Assembly (NCBI RefSeq): GCF_000719265.1
Contig: NZ_JOFL01000016.1
Location: 186,001-250,000, forward strand
From: Streptomyces roseoverticillatus
Lineage (GTDB): Bacteria > Actinomycetota > Actinomycetes > Streptomycetales > Streptomycetaceae
Reading direction: 5' to 3'
Length of the DNA: 64,000 nucleotides
Positions 16,180-24,545 of the stretch are shown piece by piece (the first letter of the stretch is position 1; every line of letters starts with the position of its first letter). The translations under genes were made by a program, and so were the position numbers. The notes below the pieces were generated by a model. That model ran no database searches. It was not told the DNA's origin and was given only the letters and a program-made list of their open reading frames with translations.

Positions 16180-18315
16180 ATGACTGAGCGTCAAACCGCG
16201 TCTGAGCCGAAGGGCGCGCCGGTGCCGAAAGAGACGAAGACAAGGGAGCGCAGCGACCGCGGGCTGAGGAACGTCGGCACCGGATCCGAGCGCCCGGAGG
16301 CGAAGACGCGCAAGGAGAGGGACCGGCCCTGGCTGATGCGGACCTACGCCGGGCACTCCACGGCCGAGGCGTCCAACGAGCTCTACCGGCGCAACCTCGC
16401 CAAGGGCCAGACCGGTCTCTCGGTCGCCTTCGACCTGCCGACGCAGACCGGCTACGACTCCGACCACGTCCTCGCCCGCGGCGAGGTCGGCCGGGTCGGT
16501 GTGCCGGTCGCGCACCTCGGCGACATGCGGCGGCTGTTCCAGGACATCCCGCTGGAGCAGATGAACACCTCCATGACCATCAACGCCACCGCCATGTGGC
16601 TGCTGGCCATGTACCAGGTGGTCGCGGAGGAGCAGGGCGCCGACGTCACCAGGCTGCAGGGGACGACGCAGAACGACATCGTCAAGGAGTACCTCTCGCG
16701 CGGGACGCACGTCTTCCCGCCGGGGCCGTCGCTGCGGCTGACCACCGACATGATCACGTACACGGTGGCGCACATCCCCAAGTGGAACCCGATCAACATC
16801 TGCAGCTATCACCTGCAGGAGGCGGGGGCCACGCCGGTCCAGGAGATCGCGTACGCGATGTCCACCGCCATCGCGGTGCTGGACGCGGTGCGGGACTCCG
16901 GCCAGGTGCCGGAGGAGAAGTTCGGCGACGTCGTCGCCCGGATCTCCTTCTTCGTCAACGCCGGAGTCCGGTTCATCGAGGAGATGTGCAAGATGCGGGC
17001 CTTCGGCCGCATCTGGGACCGCATCACCCGCGAGCGCTACGGCATCGAGAACCCCAAGCAGCGCCGCTTCCGCTACGGCGTCCAGGTCAACTCCCTCGGT
17101 CTGACCGAGGCGCAGCCGGAGAACAACGTCCAGCGCATCGTCCTGGAGATGCTGGCCGTGACGCTCTCCAAGGACGCCCGCGCCCGCGCCGTGCAACTGC
17201 CGGCCTGGAACGAGGCGCTGGGCCTGCCCCGGCCCTGGGACCAGCAGTGGAGCCTGCGGATCCAGCAGGTCCTCGCGCACGAGAGCGACCTGCTGGAGTA
17301 CGACGACATCTTCGCGGGCTCGCACGTCGTCGAGGCAAAGGTGGGCGCCCTCGTCGAGGAGTGCCTGGCGGAGATCGAGCGGATCCGGAAGATGGGCGGC
17401 GCGATGGCGGCCGTCGAGTCCGGCTACCTGAAGTCGCAGCTGGTCTCCTCGCACGCCGAGCGCCGCGCCCGGATCGAGGCCGGCGAGGAGAAGATCGTCG
17501 GCGTCAACTGCTACGAGTCGACCGAGCCCAACCCGCTCACCGCCGATCTCGACACCGCGATCATGACCGTGGACCCGGCCAACGAGGCCCGCGTCGTCGC
17601 CTCCCTGCACGCCTGGCGCGACGACCGCGACGAGGCCCGCGCCCAGGAGTCGCTGTCCGCGCTGAAGAAGGCGGCGGCGGGCTCGGACAACCTGATGGCG
17701 GCCACGCTGGAGTGCGTCCGCGCCGGCGTCACGACCGGCGAGTGGTCGTGGGCCCTGCGCGACGTCTTCGGGGAGTTCCGCGCCCCCACGGGCGTGAGCA
17801 GCGCCCCCGTCGCGGTCGCCGCGGAGGCCGGCACCCCGATGGCCGCCGTCCGCGCCAAGGCGGCCCGCACGGCCGAGGAGCTGGGCGGCGGCCAACTGCG
17901 CCTGCTCGTCGGCAAGCCCGGCCTGGACGGCCACTCCAACGGCGCCGAGCAGATCGCCGTCCGCGCGCGCGACGCCGGCTTCGAAGTGGTCTACCAGGGC
18001 ATCCGGCTCACCCCGGAGCAGATCGTCTCGGCGGCCGTCGCCGAGGACGTGCACTGCGTCGGCCTGTCGATCCTCTCCGGGTCGCACGCCGAACTCGTCC
18101 CCGACGTCCTGGCACGCATGCGCGCCGAGGGGGCCGGCGACGTCCCCGTCATCGTCGGGGGCATCATCCCGTCCGCGGACGCCACCGCACTGCGGGCGGC
18201 CGGCGTCGCCGCGGTGTTCACTCCAAAAGATTTCGGCATCACGGAGATCATCGGACGTATCGTCGACGAGATCCGGAAAGCGAACCACCTCGACCCGCTG
18301 GAGGTCCCCGCATGA
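16180..18315 (+). CDS. ecm: B12-dependent acyl-CoA mutase (ethylmalonyl-CoA mutase, MeaA type)
   Basis: A 711-residue methylmalonyl-CoA-mutase-family enzyme. The TIM-barrel substrate domain (residues 45-540) includes R-T-Y-A-G-H-S-T-A-E-A-S-N near 49 and Q-T-G-Y-D-S-D-H. The C-terminal cobalamin domain has D-G-H-S-N-G near 585, the S-I-L-S-G-S-H loop and G-G-I-I-P. It is the MeaA-type mutase that accompanies ccr and converts (2R)-ethylmalonyl-CoA to methylsuccinyl-CoA. The Lys/Glu-rich N-terminal 40 residues are longer than usual. The likely start is ATG 16180, but the damaged ccr frame upstream is open right through, so a fused polypeptide starting at 14941 (1124 residues) is also encoded. 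The stop overlaps the next ATG. Confidence 0.92.
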   Translation: MTERQTASEPKGAPVPKETKTRERSDRGLRNVGTGSERPEAKTRKERDRPWLMRTYAGHSTAEASNELYRRNLAKGQTGLSVAFDLPTQTGYDSDHVLARGEVGRVGVPVAHLGDMRRLFQDIPLEQMNTSMTINATAMWLLAMYQVVAEEQGADVTRLQGTTQNDIVKEYLSRGTHVFPPGPSLRLTTDMITYTVAHIPKWNPINICSYHLQEAGATPVQEIAYAMSTAIAVLDAVRDSGQVPEEKFGDVVARISFFVNAGVRFIEEMCKMRAFGRIWDRITRERYGIENPKQRRFRYGVQVNSLGLTEAQPENNVQRIVLEMLAVTLSKDARARAVQLPAWNEALGLPRPWDQQWSLRIQQVLAHESDLLEYDDIFAGSHVVEAKVGALVEECLAEIERIRKMGGAMAAVESGYLKSQLVSSHAERRARIEAGEEKIVGVNCYESTEPNPLTADLDTAIMTVDPANEARVVASLHAWRDDRDEARAQESLSALKKAAAGSDNLMAATLECVRAGVTTGEWSWALRDVFGEFRAPTGVSSAPVAVAAEAGTPMAAVRAKAARTAEELGGGQLRLLVGKPGLDGHSNGAEQIAVRARDAGFEVVYQGIRLTPEQIVSAAVAEDVHCVGLSILSGSHAELVPDVLARMRAEGAGDVPVIVGGIIPSADATALRAAGVAAVFTPKDFGITEIIGRIVDEIRKANHLDPLEVPA

Positions 18316-19283
18316 TCACGCCCGCACCCCAGAAGCCGCTGCGCCCGCGCCGCTCGTGCCTCGCGGTCCCCGGCAGCAACCCGCGCTTCCTGGAGAAGGC
18401 CCAGGGCCTCCCCGCCGACATGGTCTTCCTCGACCTGGAGGACGCCTGCGCCCCGCTGGCCAAGGAGGGCGCCCGCCACCTGGTCGTGGACGCGCTCAAC
18501 AACGGCGACTGGACCGGCAAGACCACTGCCGTCCGCGTCAACGACTGGACGACGCACTGGACGTACCGCGACGTCGTCACGGTCGTGGAGGGCGCCGGCC
18601 CCAACCTCGACTGCATCATGCTGCCGAAGGTCCAGGACGCCCAGCAGGTCGTCGCCCTCGACCTGCTGCTCACCCAGATCGAGAAGACCATGGGCTTCGA
18701 GGTGGGCCGCATCGGCATCGAGGCGCAGATCGAGAACGCCAAGGGCCTGGTCAACGTGGACGAGATCGCCGCCGCGTCGCCGCGCGTCGAGACGCTCATC
18801 TTCGGCCCGGCCGACTTCATGGCCTCCATCAACATGAGGTCCCTGGTCGTCGGCGAGCAGCCGCCCGGCTACCCGGCGGACGCCTACCACTACATCCTGA
18901 TGCGCATCCTGATGGCGGCCCGTGCCCACGACCTGCAGGCCATCGACGGCCCGTACCTGCAGATCAAGAACGTGGACGGCTACAAGGAGATCGCGCGGCG
19001 CTCGGCGGCGCTGGGCTTCGACGGCAAGTGGGTGCTGCACCCCGGCCAGGTGGACGCGGCCAACGAGGTCTTCTCGCCCTCGCAGGAGGAGTACGACCAC
19101 GCCGAGCTGATCCTCGACGCGTACGACTGGTGCACGTCGGAGGAGGGCGGCAAGAAGGGCTCGGCGATGCTCGGCGACGAGATGATCGACGAGGCCAGCC
19201 GGAAGATGGCCCTGGTCATCGCGGGCAAGGGCCGGGCGGCGGGGCTGACCCGTACGTCGAAGTTCGAGATCCCGGAGGCCTGA
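18312..19283 (+). CDS. CitE-like CoA ester lyase (malyl-CoA lyase family)
   Basis: A 323-residue HpcH/HpaI (CitE-like) lyase with a TIM-barrel fold: L-A-V-P-G-S-N-P near the start, V-F-L-D-L-E-D-A with the Mg-binding acid, the E-A-Q-I-E-N-A-K-G strand, and W-V-L-H-P-G-Q near the end. In the ethylmalonyl-CoA pathway this family cleaves methylmalyl-CoA to glyoxylate and propionyl-CoA. The start overlaps the mutase stop (ATGA at 18312-18315), which shows operon membership and coupling. Confidence 0.9.
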   Translation: MITPAPQKPLRPRRSCLAVPGSNPRFLEKAQGLPADMVFLDLEDACAPLAKEGARHLVVDALNNGDWTGKTTAVRVNDWTTHWTYRDVVTVVEGAGPNLDCIMLPKVQDAQQVVALDLLLTQIEKTMGFEVGRIGIEAQIENAKGLVNVDEIAAASPRVETLIFGPADFMASINMRSLVVGEQPPGYPADAYHYILMRILMAARAHDLQAIDGPYLQIKNVDGYKEIARRSAALGFDGKWVLHPGQVDAANEVFSPSQEEYDHAELILDAYDWCTSEEGGKKGSAMLGDEMIDEASRKMALVIAGKGRAAGLTRTSKFEIPEA

Positions 19284-19288
19284 GCACC

Positions 19289-19801
19289 GTGCAGTTCGGC
19301 CGGACTTACGAAGAGTTCACTGTGGGCGACGTGTACAAGCACTGGCCCGGCAAGACCGTCACCGAGTACGACGACCACTTGTTCTGTCTGCTGACCATGA
19401 ACCACCACCCGCTGCACATGGACAGCAATTACGCGGAGAAGACGACCGATTTCGGCAAGAACGTCGTGGTCGGGAACTACGTCTACTCGCTCCTGCTGGG
19501 CATGTCCGTCCCCGACGTCTCGGGCAAGGCCATCGCCAACCTGGAGGTCGAGTCGCTGAAGCACGTCGCGCCGACCTTCCACGGCGACACGATCTACGGC
19601 GAGACGCGCGTGCTGGACAAGACGCCGTCGAAGTCGAAGAGCGACCGCGGGATCGTGCACGTCGAGACCATCGGCTACAAGCAGGACGGCACCGTGGTCT
19701 GCACCTTCCGGCGGAAGGTGATGGTGCCCACCGCCACGTACATCAAGGAGCGCGGCGGGGAGCAGCCCGGCCGCCCCGAGCCGATCATCCGGGAGAAGTG
19801 A
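19289..19801 (+). CDS. MaoC-like dehydratase (mesaconyl-CoA hydratase candidate)
   Basis: A 170-residue single hot-dog MaoC-type hydratase. The N-terminal F-G-R-T-Y-E-E-F-T-V-G-D and the hydratase segment with N-H-H-P-L-H-M-D (Asp and His near residues 45-50) are present. It lies between the CoA ester lyase and an acyl-CoA dehydrogenase, so it fits the mesaconyl-CoA hydration step to methylmalyl-CoA. The GTG start lies a few bases after the lyase stop, and the gene ends one base before the next ATG. Confidence 0.88.
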   Translation: MQFGRTYEEFTVGDVYKHWPGKTVTEYDDHLFCLLTMNHHPLHMDSNYAEKTTDFGKNVVVGNYVYSLLLGMSVPDVSGKAIANLEVESLKHVAPTFHGDTIYGETRVLDKTPSKSKSDRGIVHVETIGYKQDGTVVCTFRRKVMVPTATYIKERGGEQPGRPEPIIREK

Positions 19802-19802
19802 G

Positions 19803-21008
19803 ATGGGCCGCCTGGCACAGACCGACGGGCTGACGGACGTCCAGCAGGAGATCCTCTCGACGGTCCGCGGCTTCGTCGACAAGGAGATCATCCCGGTCGC
19901 CACGGATCTGGAGCACCGGGACGAGTACCCCGCGCAGATAGTCGAGGGCCTCAAGGACCTCGGGGTGTTCGGCCTGATGATCCCGGAGGAGTACGGCGGG
20001 CTGGGTGAGTCGCTTCTCACATACGCGCTGTGCGTGGAGGAGATCGCCCGGGGCTGGATGAGCGTGTCGGGGATCATCAACACGCACTTCATCGTGGCGT
20101 ACATGCTCAAGCAGCACGGCACCCAGGAACAGAAGGACTATTTCCTGCCAAAGATGGCGGCGGGGGAGATCCGGGGCGCGTTCTCGATGTCGGAGCCGGG
20201 CCTGGGCTCGGATGTGTCCGCTATCACATCGAAGGGCGTGCGGGACGGCGACACGTACGTCCTGAACGGCCAGAAGATGTGGCTGACGAACGGGGGCACC
20301 TCGACGCTGGTGGCGGTGCTCTGCCGGACGGACGAGGGGCATCCCGAGGGGACCGCTCCGCACAAGTCGATGACGACCTTCCTGATCGAGAAGGAGCCGG
20401 GGTTCGGCGAGGTCAAGCCGGGGCTGACCATCCCCGGAAAGATCGACAAAATGGGTTACAAGGGCGTCGACACCACCGAGCTGATCATGGACGGGCTGCG
20501 GGTGCCGGCCGACCGCGTGCTCGGCGGGGTCACGGGCCGGGGCTTCTATCAGATGATGGACGGCGTCGAGGTCGGCCGGGTCAATGTCGCGGCGCGTGGC
20601 TGCGGAGTCGCACAGCGTGCGTTCGAGCTGGGGGTGGCCTACGCACAACAGCGGCAAACTTTCGGAAAACCCATCGCCCAGCACCAGGCAATCCAGTTCA
20701 AACTTGCCGAAATGGGGACAAAGGTCGAAGCCGCGCATGCGATGATGGTGAATGCGGCCCGGAAGAAGGACTCGGGCCGGCGCAACGATCTCGAGGCCGG
20801 AATGGCCAAGTACCTGGCCTCCGAGTACTGCAAGGAGGTGGTCGAGGACGCGTTCCGCATCCATGGCGGATACGGGTTCTCGAAGGAATACGAGATCGAG
20901 CGTCTCTACCGAGAGGCTCCCATGCTGCTCATCGGTGAGGGAACGGCAGAGATCCAGAAAATGATCATCGGTCGCCGGCTACTCGAGGAGTACCGGATCC
21001 AGGGATAA
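19803..21008 (+). CDS. Acyl-CoA dehydrogenase (methylsuccinyl-CoA dehydrogenase candidate)
   Basis: A 401-residue standard-length acyl-CoA dehydrogenase. The flavin segment S-M-S-E-P-G-L-G-S-D, Q-K-M-W-L-T-N-G, the R-Q-T-F-G-K-P-I-A-Q-H-Q helix and the catalytic Glu in I-G-E-G-T-A-E-I-Q are all intact. As the last gene of the ccr cluster it probably oxidises methylsuccinyl-CoA to mesaconyl-CoA. It is shorter than the roughly 550-residue proteobacterial enzyme that I recall for that step, so the exact substrate is inferred from context. Confidence 0.9.
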   Translation: MGRLAQTDGLTDVQQEILSTVRGFVDKEIIPVATDLEHRDEYPAQIVEGLKDLGVFGLMIPEEYGGLGESLLTYALCVEEIARGWMSVSGIINTHFIVAYMLKQHGTQEQKDYFLPKMAAGEIRGAFSMSEPGLGSDVSAITSKGVRDGDTYVLNGQKMWLTNGGTSTLVAVLCRTDEGHPEGTAPHKSMTTFLIEKEPGFGEVKPGLTIPGKIDKMGYKGVDTTELIMDGLRVPADRVLGGVTGRGFYQMMDGVEVGRVNVAARGCGVAQRAFELGVAYAQQRQTFGKPIAQHQAIQFKLAEMGTKVEAAHAMMVNAARKKDSGRRNDLEAGMAKYLASEYCKEVVEDAFRIHGGYGFSKEYEIERLYREAPMLLIGEGTAEIQKMIIGRRLLEEYRIQG

Positions 21009-21178
21009 ATGTTCCGGTTGGGGGTGGTTTGGTCGAGAAGAAGATCACACCCTGTCATCGGACTTCGGCCACGGACTGGCCCTGGCGCTTAGCCAGTTGC
21101 CGGTCGCAACCGATAGCATCCCCCGAAAGCCGCCGTCCCCCAATCGTTTCGCGGCACCCTCCGCTACGAAGGTCACCC

Positions 21179-21835
21179 ATGCCCCACAGCTCTTCCTCTG
21201 CACACCGCGACAGCCTCGCCGGCGTTCGCCTCGCGCGCGGAGCATCGCCGTGGCTCCTCCCGACCGTCGCCACGGCGGCGGTAAGCCTGTCCCGCGCCCG
21301 GCGCTCCGGGCGCTGGGCCGCGCTGGCCGTGCCCGCCACCGCGCTCGCGGCGGGCATGCTGTGGTTCTTCCGCGACCCCGAGCGCGAGATCGCTCCGGGC
21401 CGGGTCATCTCCCCGGCCGACGGCGTGGTGCAGAGCATCATGCCGTGGAAGGACGGGCGCACCCGGGTCGCGATCTTCATGAGCCCGCTGAACGTCCACG
21501 TCAACCGGGCGCCGCTGGCCGGCACCGTGACGTCCGTCGAGCACATCCCCGGCGGGTTCGTTCCGGCGTTCAACAAGGAGAGCGAGAACAACGAGCGCGT
21601 CGTCTGGCACTTCGACACCGAGCTCGGCGACATCGAGATGGTGCAGATCGCCGGCGCCGTCGCCCGTCGCATCGTGCCCTACCTCACCGCGGACACCAAG
21701 GTGGAGCAGGGTGAGCGGATCGGCCTGATCCGCTTCGGCTCGCGCGTCGACATCTACCTCCCCGAGGGCGTCGAGATCGCGGTCGAGGTCGGGCAGAAGA
21801 CCACGGCGGGGGTGACACGCCTTGACCGTGATTGA
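21179..21835 (+). CDS. psd: Phosphatidylserine decarboxylase proenzyme
   Basis: A 218-residue short (PSD-A type) phosphatidylserine decarboxylase that makes phosphatidylethanolamine. One membrane-like segment lies near residues 43-62, followed by W-F-F-R-D-P-E-R, S-P-A-D-G, M-S-P-L-N-V-H-V-N-R, and the cleavage motif R-F-G-S-R-V-D near residue 185, where Ser becomes the pyruvoyl group. The gene overlaps the synthase gene by 14 bases, so substrate and product enzymes are made together. Confidence 0.93.
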   Translation: MPHSSSSAHRDSLAGVRLARGASPWLLPTVATAAVSLSRARRSGRWAALAVPATALAAGMLWFFRDPEREIAPGRVISPADGVVQSIMPWKDGRTRVAIFMSPLNVHVNRAPLAGTVTSVEHIPGGFVPAFNKESENNERVVWHFDTELGDIEMVQIAGAVARRIVPYLTADTKVEQGERIGLIRFGSRVDIYLPEGVEIAVEVGQKTTAGVTRLDRD

Positions 21836-22670
21836 TCAAGAGGCATCGTGGGTGCCCGAGGCGGACGAGGCCGAGGACGCGGAGACCATGCCGCTGTCCA
21901 CCCGGCTCTCAATAGCGGACACGCTCACGCTCGGTAACGCGATCTGCGGGTTCATGGCGGTGTACTTCACCACCACCGGCGTCCTCATCCCCCACCTCAC
22001 GGGGAACGAGGACGGCGGCATGGCCCGCCACAGCGCGGCCACCGCGGTCATACTGATGCTCCTCGCATCGGTCTTCGACCTCTTCGACGGGCTCGTGGCG
22101 CGCAAGCTGCGCAGCTCGGCGATGGGCGCGGAGCTGGACAACCTCTCCGACCTGATCAGCTTCGGGCTCGCCCCGGCGTACTTCGTGGTCGTGTGGGGCA
22201 TGGTCGCCGACGACGCCCACCAGCGGGTGTCGGCCGTGGCCGCGGTCGTGGTGCTGCTGGCGGTCGTCCTCAGACTGGCGCGCTTCTCGTGCGTCCAGCT
22301 GCGGGACGGCATCTTCCAGGGCATGCCGAGTCCCTTCGGCGCGCTCACGGTCGTCTCGATCGTGCTCCTGGAGCTGCCCTTCGTCCCGACGCTGCTGGCG
22401 ATCGTGGGCGTGGCGTGGCTCATGGTGAGCCGGGTCGAGTACCCCAAGCCGCGGGGGCGCCTCGCGGTGGCGATGCTCAGCTGGATCGTGCTCAGCATGG
22501 GCCTGCTGGCGGCCTGGGCGTTCGACGCGCCCGGCGGCGAGCTCCTGCTCCAGACGGGCTGTGCGCTCCAGGTGGTCCTGGGCGCGGTGATCCCCCTGTT
22601 CGCCACGGCGCGCCGGGTGAACACGTTCCGCGACAACCGCCGCGAGGCGAGGGCGACGCAGCTTCCGTAG
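21822..22670 (+). CDS. pssA: CDP-diacylglycerol-serine O-phosphatidyltransferase
   Basis: A 282-residue CDP-alcohol phosphatidyltransferase with the full signature D-x2-D-G-x2-A-R-x8-G-x3-D-x3-D beginning at D-L-F-D-G-L-V-A-R-K. About eight membrane helices follow. It makes phosphatidylserine, which psd then decarboxylates. The TTG at 21822 is the most likely start (L-T-V-I-D is a common Streptomyces opening, from memory), with a GTG at 21828 as alternative. A hairpin terminator follows the gene. Confidence 0.93.
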   Translation: MTVIDQEASWVPEADEAEDAETMPLSTRLSIADTLTLGNAICGFMAVYFTTTGVLIPHLTGNEDGGMARHSAATAVILMLLASVFDLFDGLVARKLRSSAMGAELDNLSDLISFGLAPAYFVVVWGMVADDAHQRVSAVAAVVVLLAVVLRLARFSCVQLRDGIFQGMPSPFGALTVVSIVLLELPFVPTLLAIVGVAWLMVSRVEYPKPRGRLAVAMLSWIVLSMGLLAAWAFDAPGGELLLQTGCALQVVLGAVIPLFATARRVNTFRDNRREARATQLP

Positions 22671-22699
22671 CGGCGGCGTCGCGGGTGACCACGGACGGG

Positions 22700-22731
22700 G
22701 TGGTCCCGGAACCTTCGGGTTCGGGGACCAC
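22700..22731 (+). terminator. UUCG-loop terminator of pssA
   Basis: Arms 22700-22713 (GTGGTCCCGGAACC) and 22718-22731 pair with one mismatch around a TTCG loop closed by a C-G pair, a very stable tetraloop. Confidence 0.85.
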
Positions 22732-22895
22732 TCCGTTCGGCGTTTCCACGGCGGTGTGCGGGTGTGCGGTGTGCCCTCGGGGCGGGGGCTCGGCGGGGGC
22801 CCTCGGCCGAGGTGCGGCGGGCACCGCCGGTCCGCGCCGCGGGGGCTTCTCGCCGTTGCGGCGGGAGTTTTCTGCCTGCGGCAGAGGGCATGGGC

Positions 22896-23262
22896 GTTGC
22901 GCTGATCGAGAGACCCTGCCCTCTCCCATCCGCCGCCGCGGCGCGCAACCCTCACCGGAGGCGAAGCGGGCGGCGGTACCCGACGAGCCGGGGCCTTCGC
23001 CCAGGGCCGAGTCCGGCCGAAAGACAGCGCCCGCGCCGAAGCCGTTGCGCTGATCGAGAAGCCCCGCCTCTCCCATCCGCCGCCGCGGCGCGCAACCCTC
23101 ACCGGAGGTGTCCGGCGGTGCCCGACGAGCCGAGGGCCTCGCCCAGGTCCGAATCCGGCCGGGAGACAGCGGCCGCGCCGAAGCCGTGGCGACGGTCGAG
23201 AGGGCCTGCTCTCTCACCCCGCCGCCGCGGCGAACAACCCCACCGGAGGTGCCCGGCGGTGC
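22896..23262. repeat. Three imperfect tandem copies of a ~145-base intergenic repeat
   Basis: Copies start at 22896, 23044 and 23186 (units of 148 and 142 bases; the third is partial). Each begins near GTTGCGCTGATCGAG, then has a C-rich stretch, CGCCGCCGCGGCG, an AACCCTCACCGGAGG-like core and a CGGCGGTGCC stretch. Related cores occur in the gap at 52.1-52.6 kb and, weakly, near 7.55 kb. It may be a dispersed intergenic element. Confidence 0.65.
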
Positions 23263-23266
23263 CGGG

Positions 23267-24400
23267 CTACCGGACGTGGTCCTCCGCAATCCGTTCTGCG
23301 AGACGTTCCAGCAGGGGCCCCGCAAGGGCCATGCAACGGGACGGGTCCGGCTCCAGGGACGTCAGGGCGTACGCGCGCTCAATGCCCGCCGCGGACAGCT
23401 CCTCTACGGACAGGGCCAGCCGGCCGCAGACGGCCACGACCGGGACACCCCGCGCACGGGCCGCCGCGGCCACCCCGGCCGGCGCCTTGCCCCGCAGGGT
23501 CTGCGCGTCGAGGGAGCCCTCGCCCGTAATCACGAGGTCCGTACCGGCGAGGGCGTCGGCGAAGCCGAGGACGTCGAGCATGACCTCGATGCCGAGCCGG
23601 AAGACCGCGCCGAGCCCGGCGAGGGCCCCGTAGCCGAGCCCGCCCGCGGCACCCGCCCCGGCCGAGCCCGCGAGCGCGCCACCATCGAGCACGGCGGCGT
23701 AGTGCGCGAGCGCGGCATCCAGCAGGGCCACGTCGTCCGCGGAGGCGCCCTTCTGGGGGCCGTAGGCGGCCGCAGCCCCGGCGGGCCCGGTCAGCGGGCT
23801 GTCGACGTCGCTGGCGAGGACGAGGGAGACGGTGCGCAGCCGGGGGTCGAGCCCCGAGAGGTCGGCCGTGGCGAGCCCGGCGAGGGCCGCTCCCCCGGGC
23901 CGGACCGGCGCACCGGACGCGTCGAGGAGCCGAGCGCCGAGCGCACTGAGCATCCCGGCCCCGCCGTCCGTCGTGGCGCTGCCCCCGATGCCGAGGATCA
24001 GCGAGCGCGCGCCCGCGTCGAGCGCGGCCCGTACGAGCTCACCGGTCCCGTACGTGGTGGCCGTGAGCGGCGCGGGCACCCCGCCCGGCAGCCGCCGCAG
24101 CCCGGACGCCTCCGCCATCTCCACGACCGCGGTGCCGCCGCGCAGCGCGTACGCGGCGGTGACGTGCGCCCCCACCGGCCCGGTCACCCGCACCTCGCGG
24201 CGTTCGAAGCCGGCGGCGACCGCGGCGTCGACCGTGCCGTCCCCGCCGTCCGCGACGGGCAGCGCGGCGATGTCGAGGGGCCTGCCGGCGGCGTCCGCGG
24301 CCCGCCGCAGCCCGGCGGCGACGTGCCGGGCGACCTCGGCGGCCGTCAGGGAGCCCTTGAACTTGTCCGCGGCGATGAGCACCCGTACCGCGTCCGCCAT
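23267..24400 (-). CDS. Glycerate kinase, GarK/GlxK type
   Basis: A 377-residue glycerate kinase of the GarK/GlxK family. Motifs are A-D-K-F-K-G-S-L-T-A-A-E-V at the N-terminus, G-I-G-G-S-A-T-T-D-G-G-A-G-M-L near residue 140, and I-T-G-E-G-S-L-D-A-Q-T near 290. It phosphorylates D-glycerate using ATP and acts in glyoxylate/glycerate metabolism. It is divergent from the BCCT transporter and is probably a single-gene unit. Confidence 0.93.
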   Translation of the reverse strand: MADAVRVLIAADKFKGSLTAAEVARHVAAGLRRAADAAGRPLDIAALPVADGGDGTVDAAVAAGFERREVRVTGPVGAHVTAAYALRGGTAVVEMAEASGLRRLPGGVPAPLTATTYGTGELVRAALDAGARSLILGIGGSATTDGGAGMLSALGARLLDASGAPVRPGGAALAGLATADLSGLDPRLRTVSLVLASDVDSPLTGPAGAAAAYGPQKGASADDVALLDAALAHYAAVLDGGALAGSAGAGAAGGLGYGALAGLGAVFRLGIEVMLDVLGFADALAGTDLVITGEGSLDAQTLRGKAPAGVAAAARARGVPVVAVCGRLALSVEELSAAGIERAYALTSLEPDPSRCMALAGPLLERLAERIAEDHVR

Positions 24401-24545
24401 TGCCCCACCCCACCCCTCGCGTCGAAGCGCTTCGAGCCCGGCCGTGCCGCCTGGACCCTACCGGGGCGGATCGGCCGTTGCCCATGCCCGCGCGCGGCGT
24501 GCCAGTCCGCCCAATTCCGTACTCTTCCGGCCATAGTGGGGCGTC

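Larger units (their letters stand above)
22671..23266. other. Gene-free gap, pssA to glycerate kinase
   Basis: A 596-base gap between convergent genes. After the pssA terminator it is GC-rich and has no supported ORF. Its second half is a set of imperfect repeats (see the entry at 22896). Confidence 0.6.

Noticed and set aside
22764..23633. Plus-strand ORF in the pssA-glycerate kinase gap
   Set aside because: It follows the repeat units and runs antisense into the kinase gene; composition is Arg/Pro/Ala-rich.
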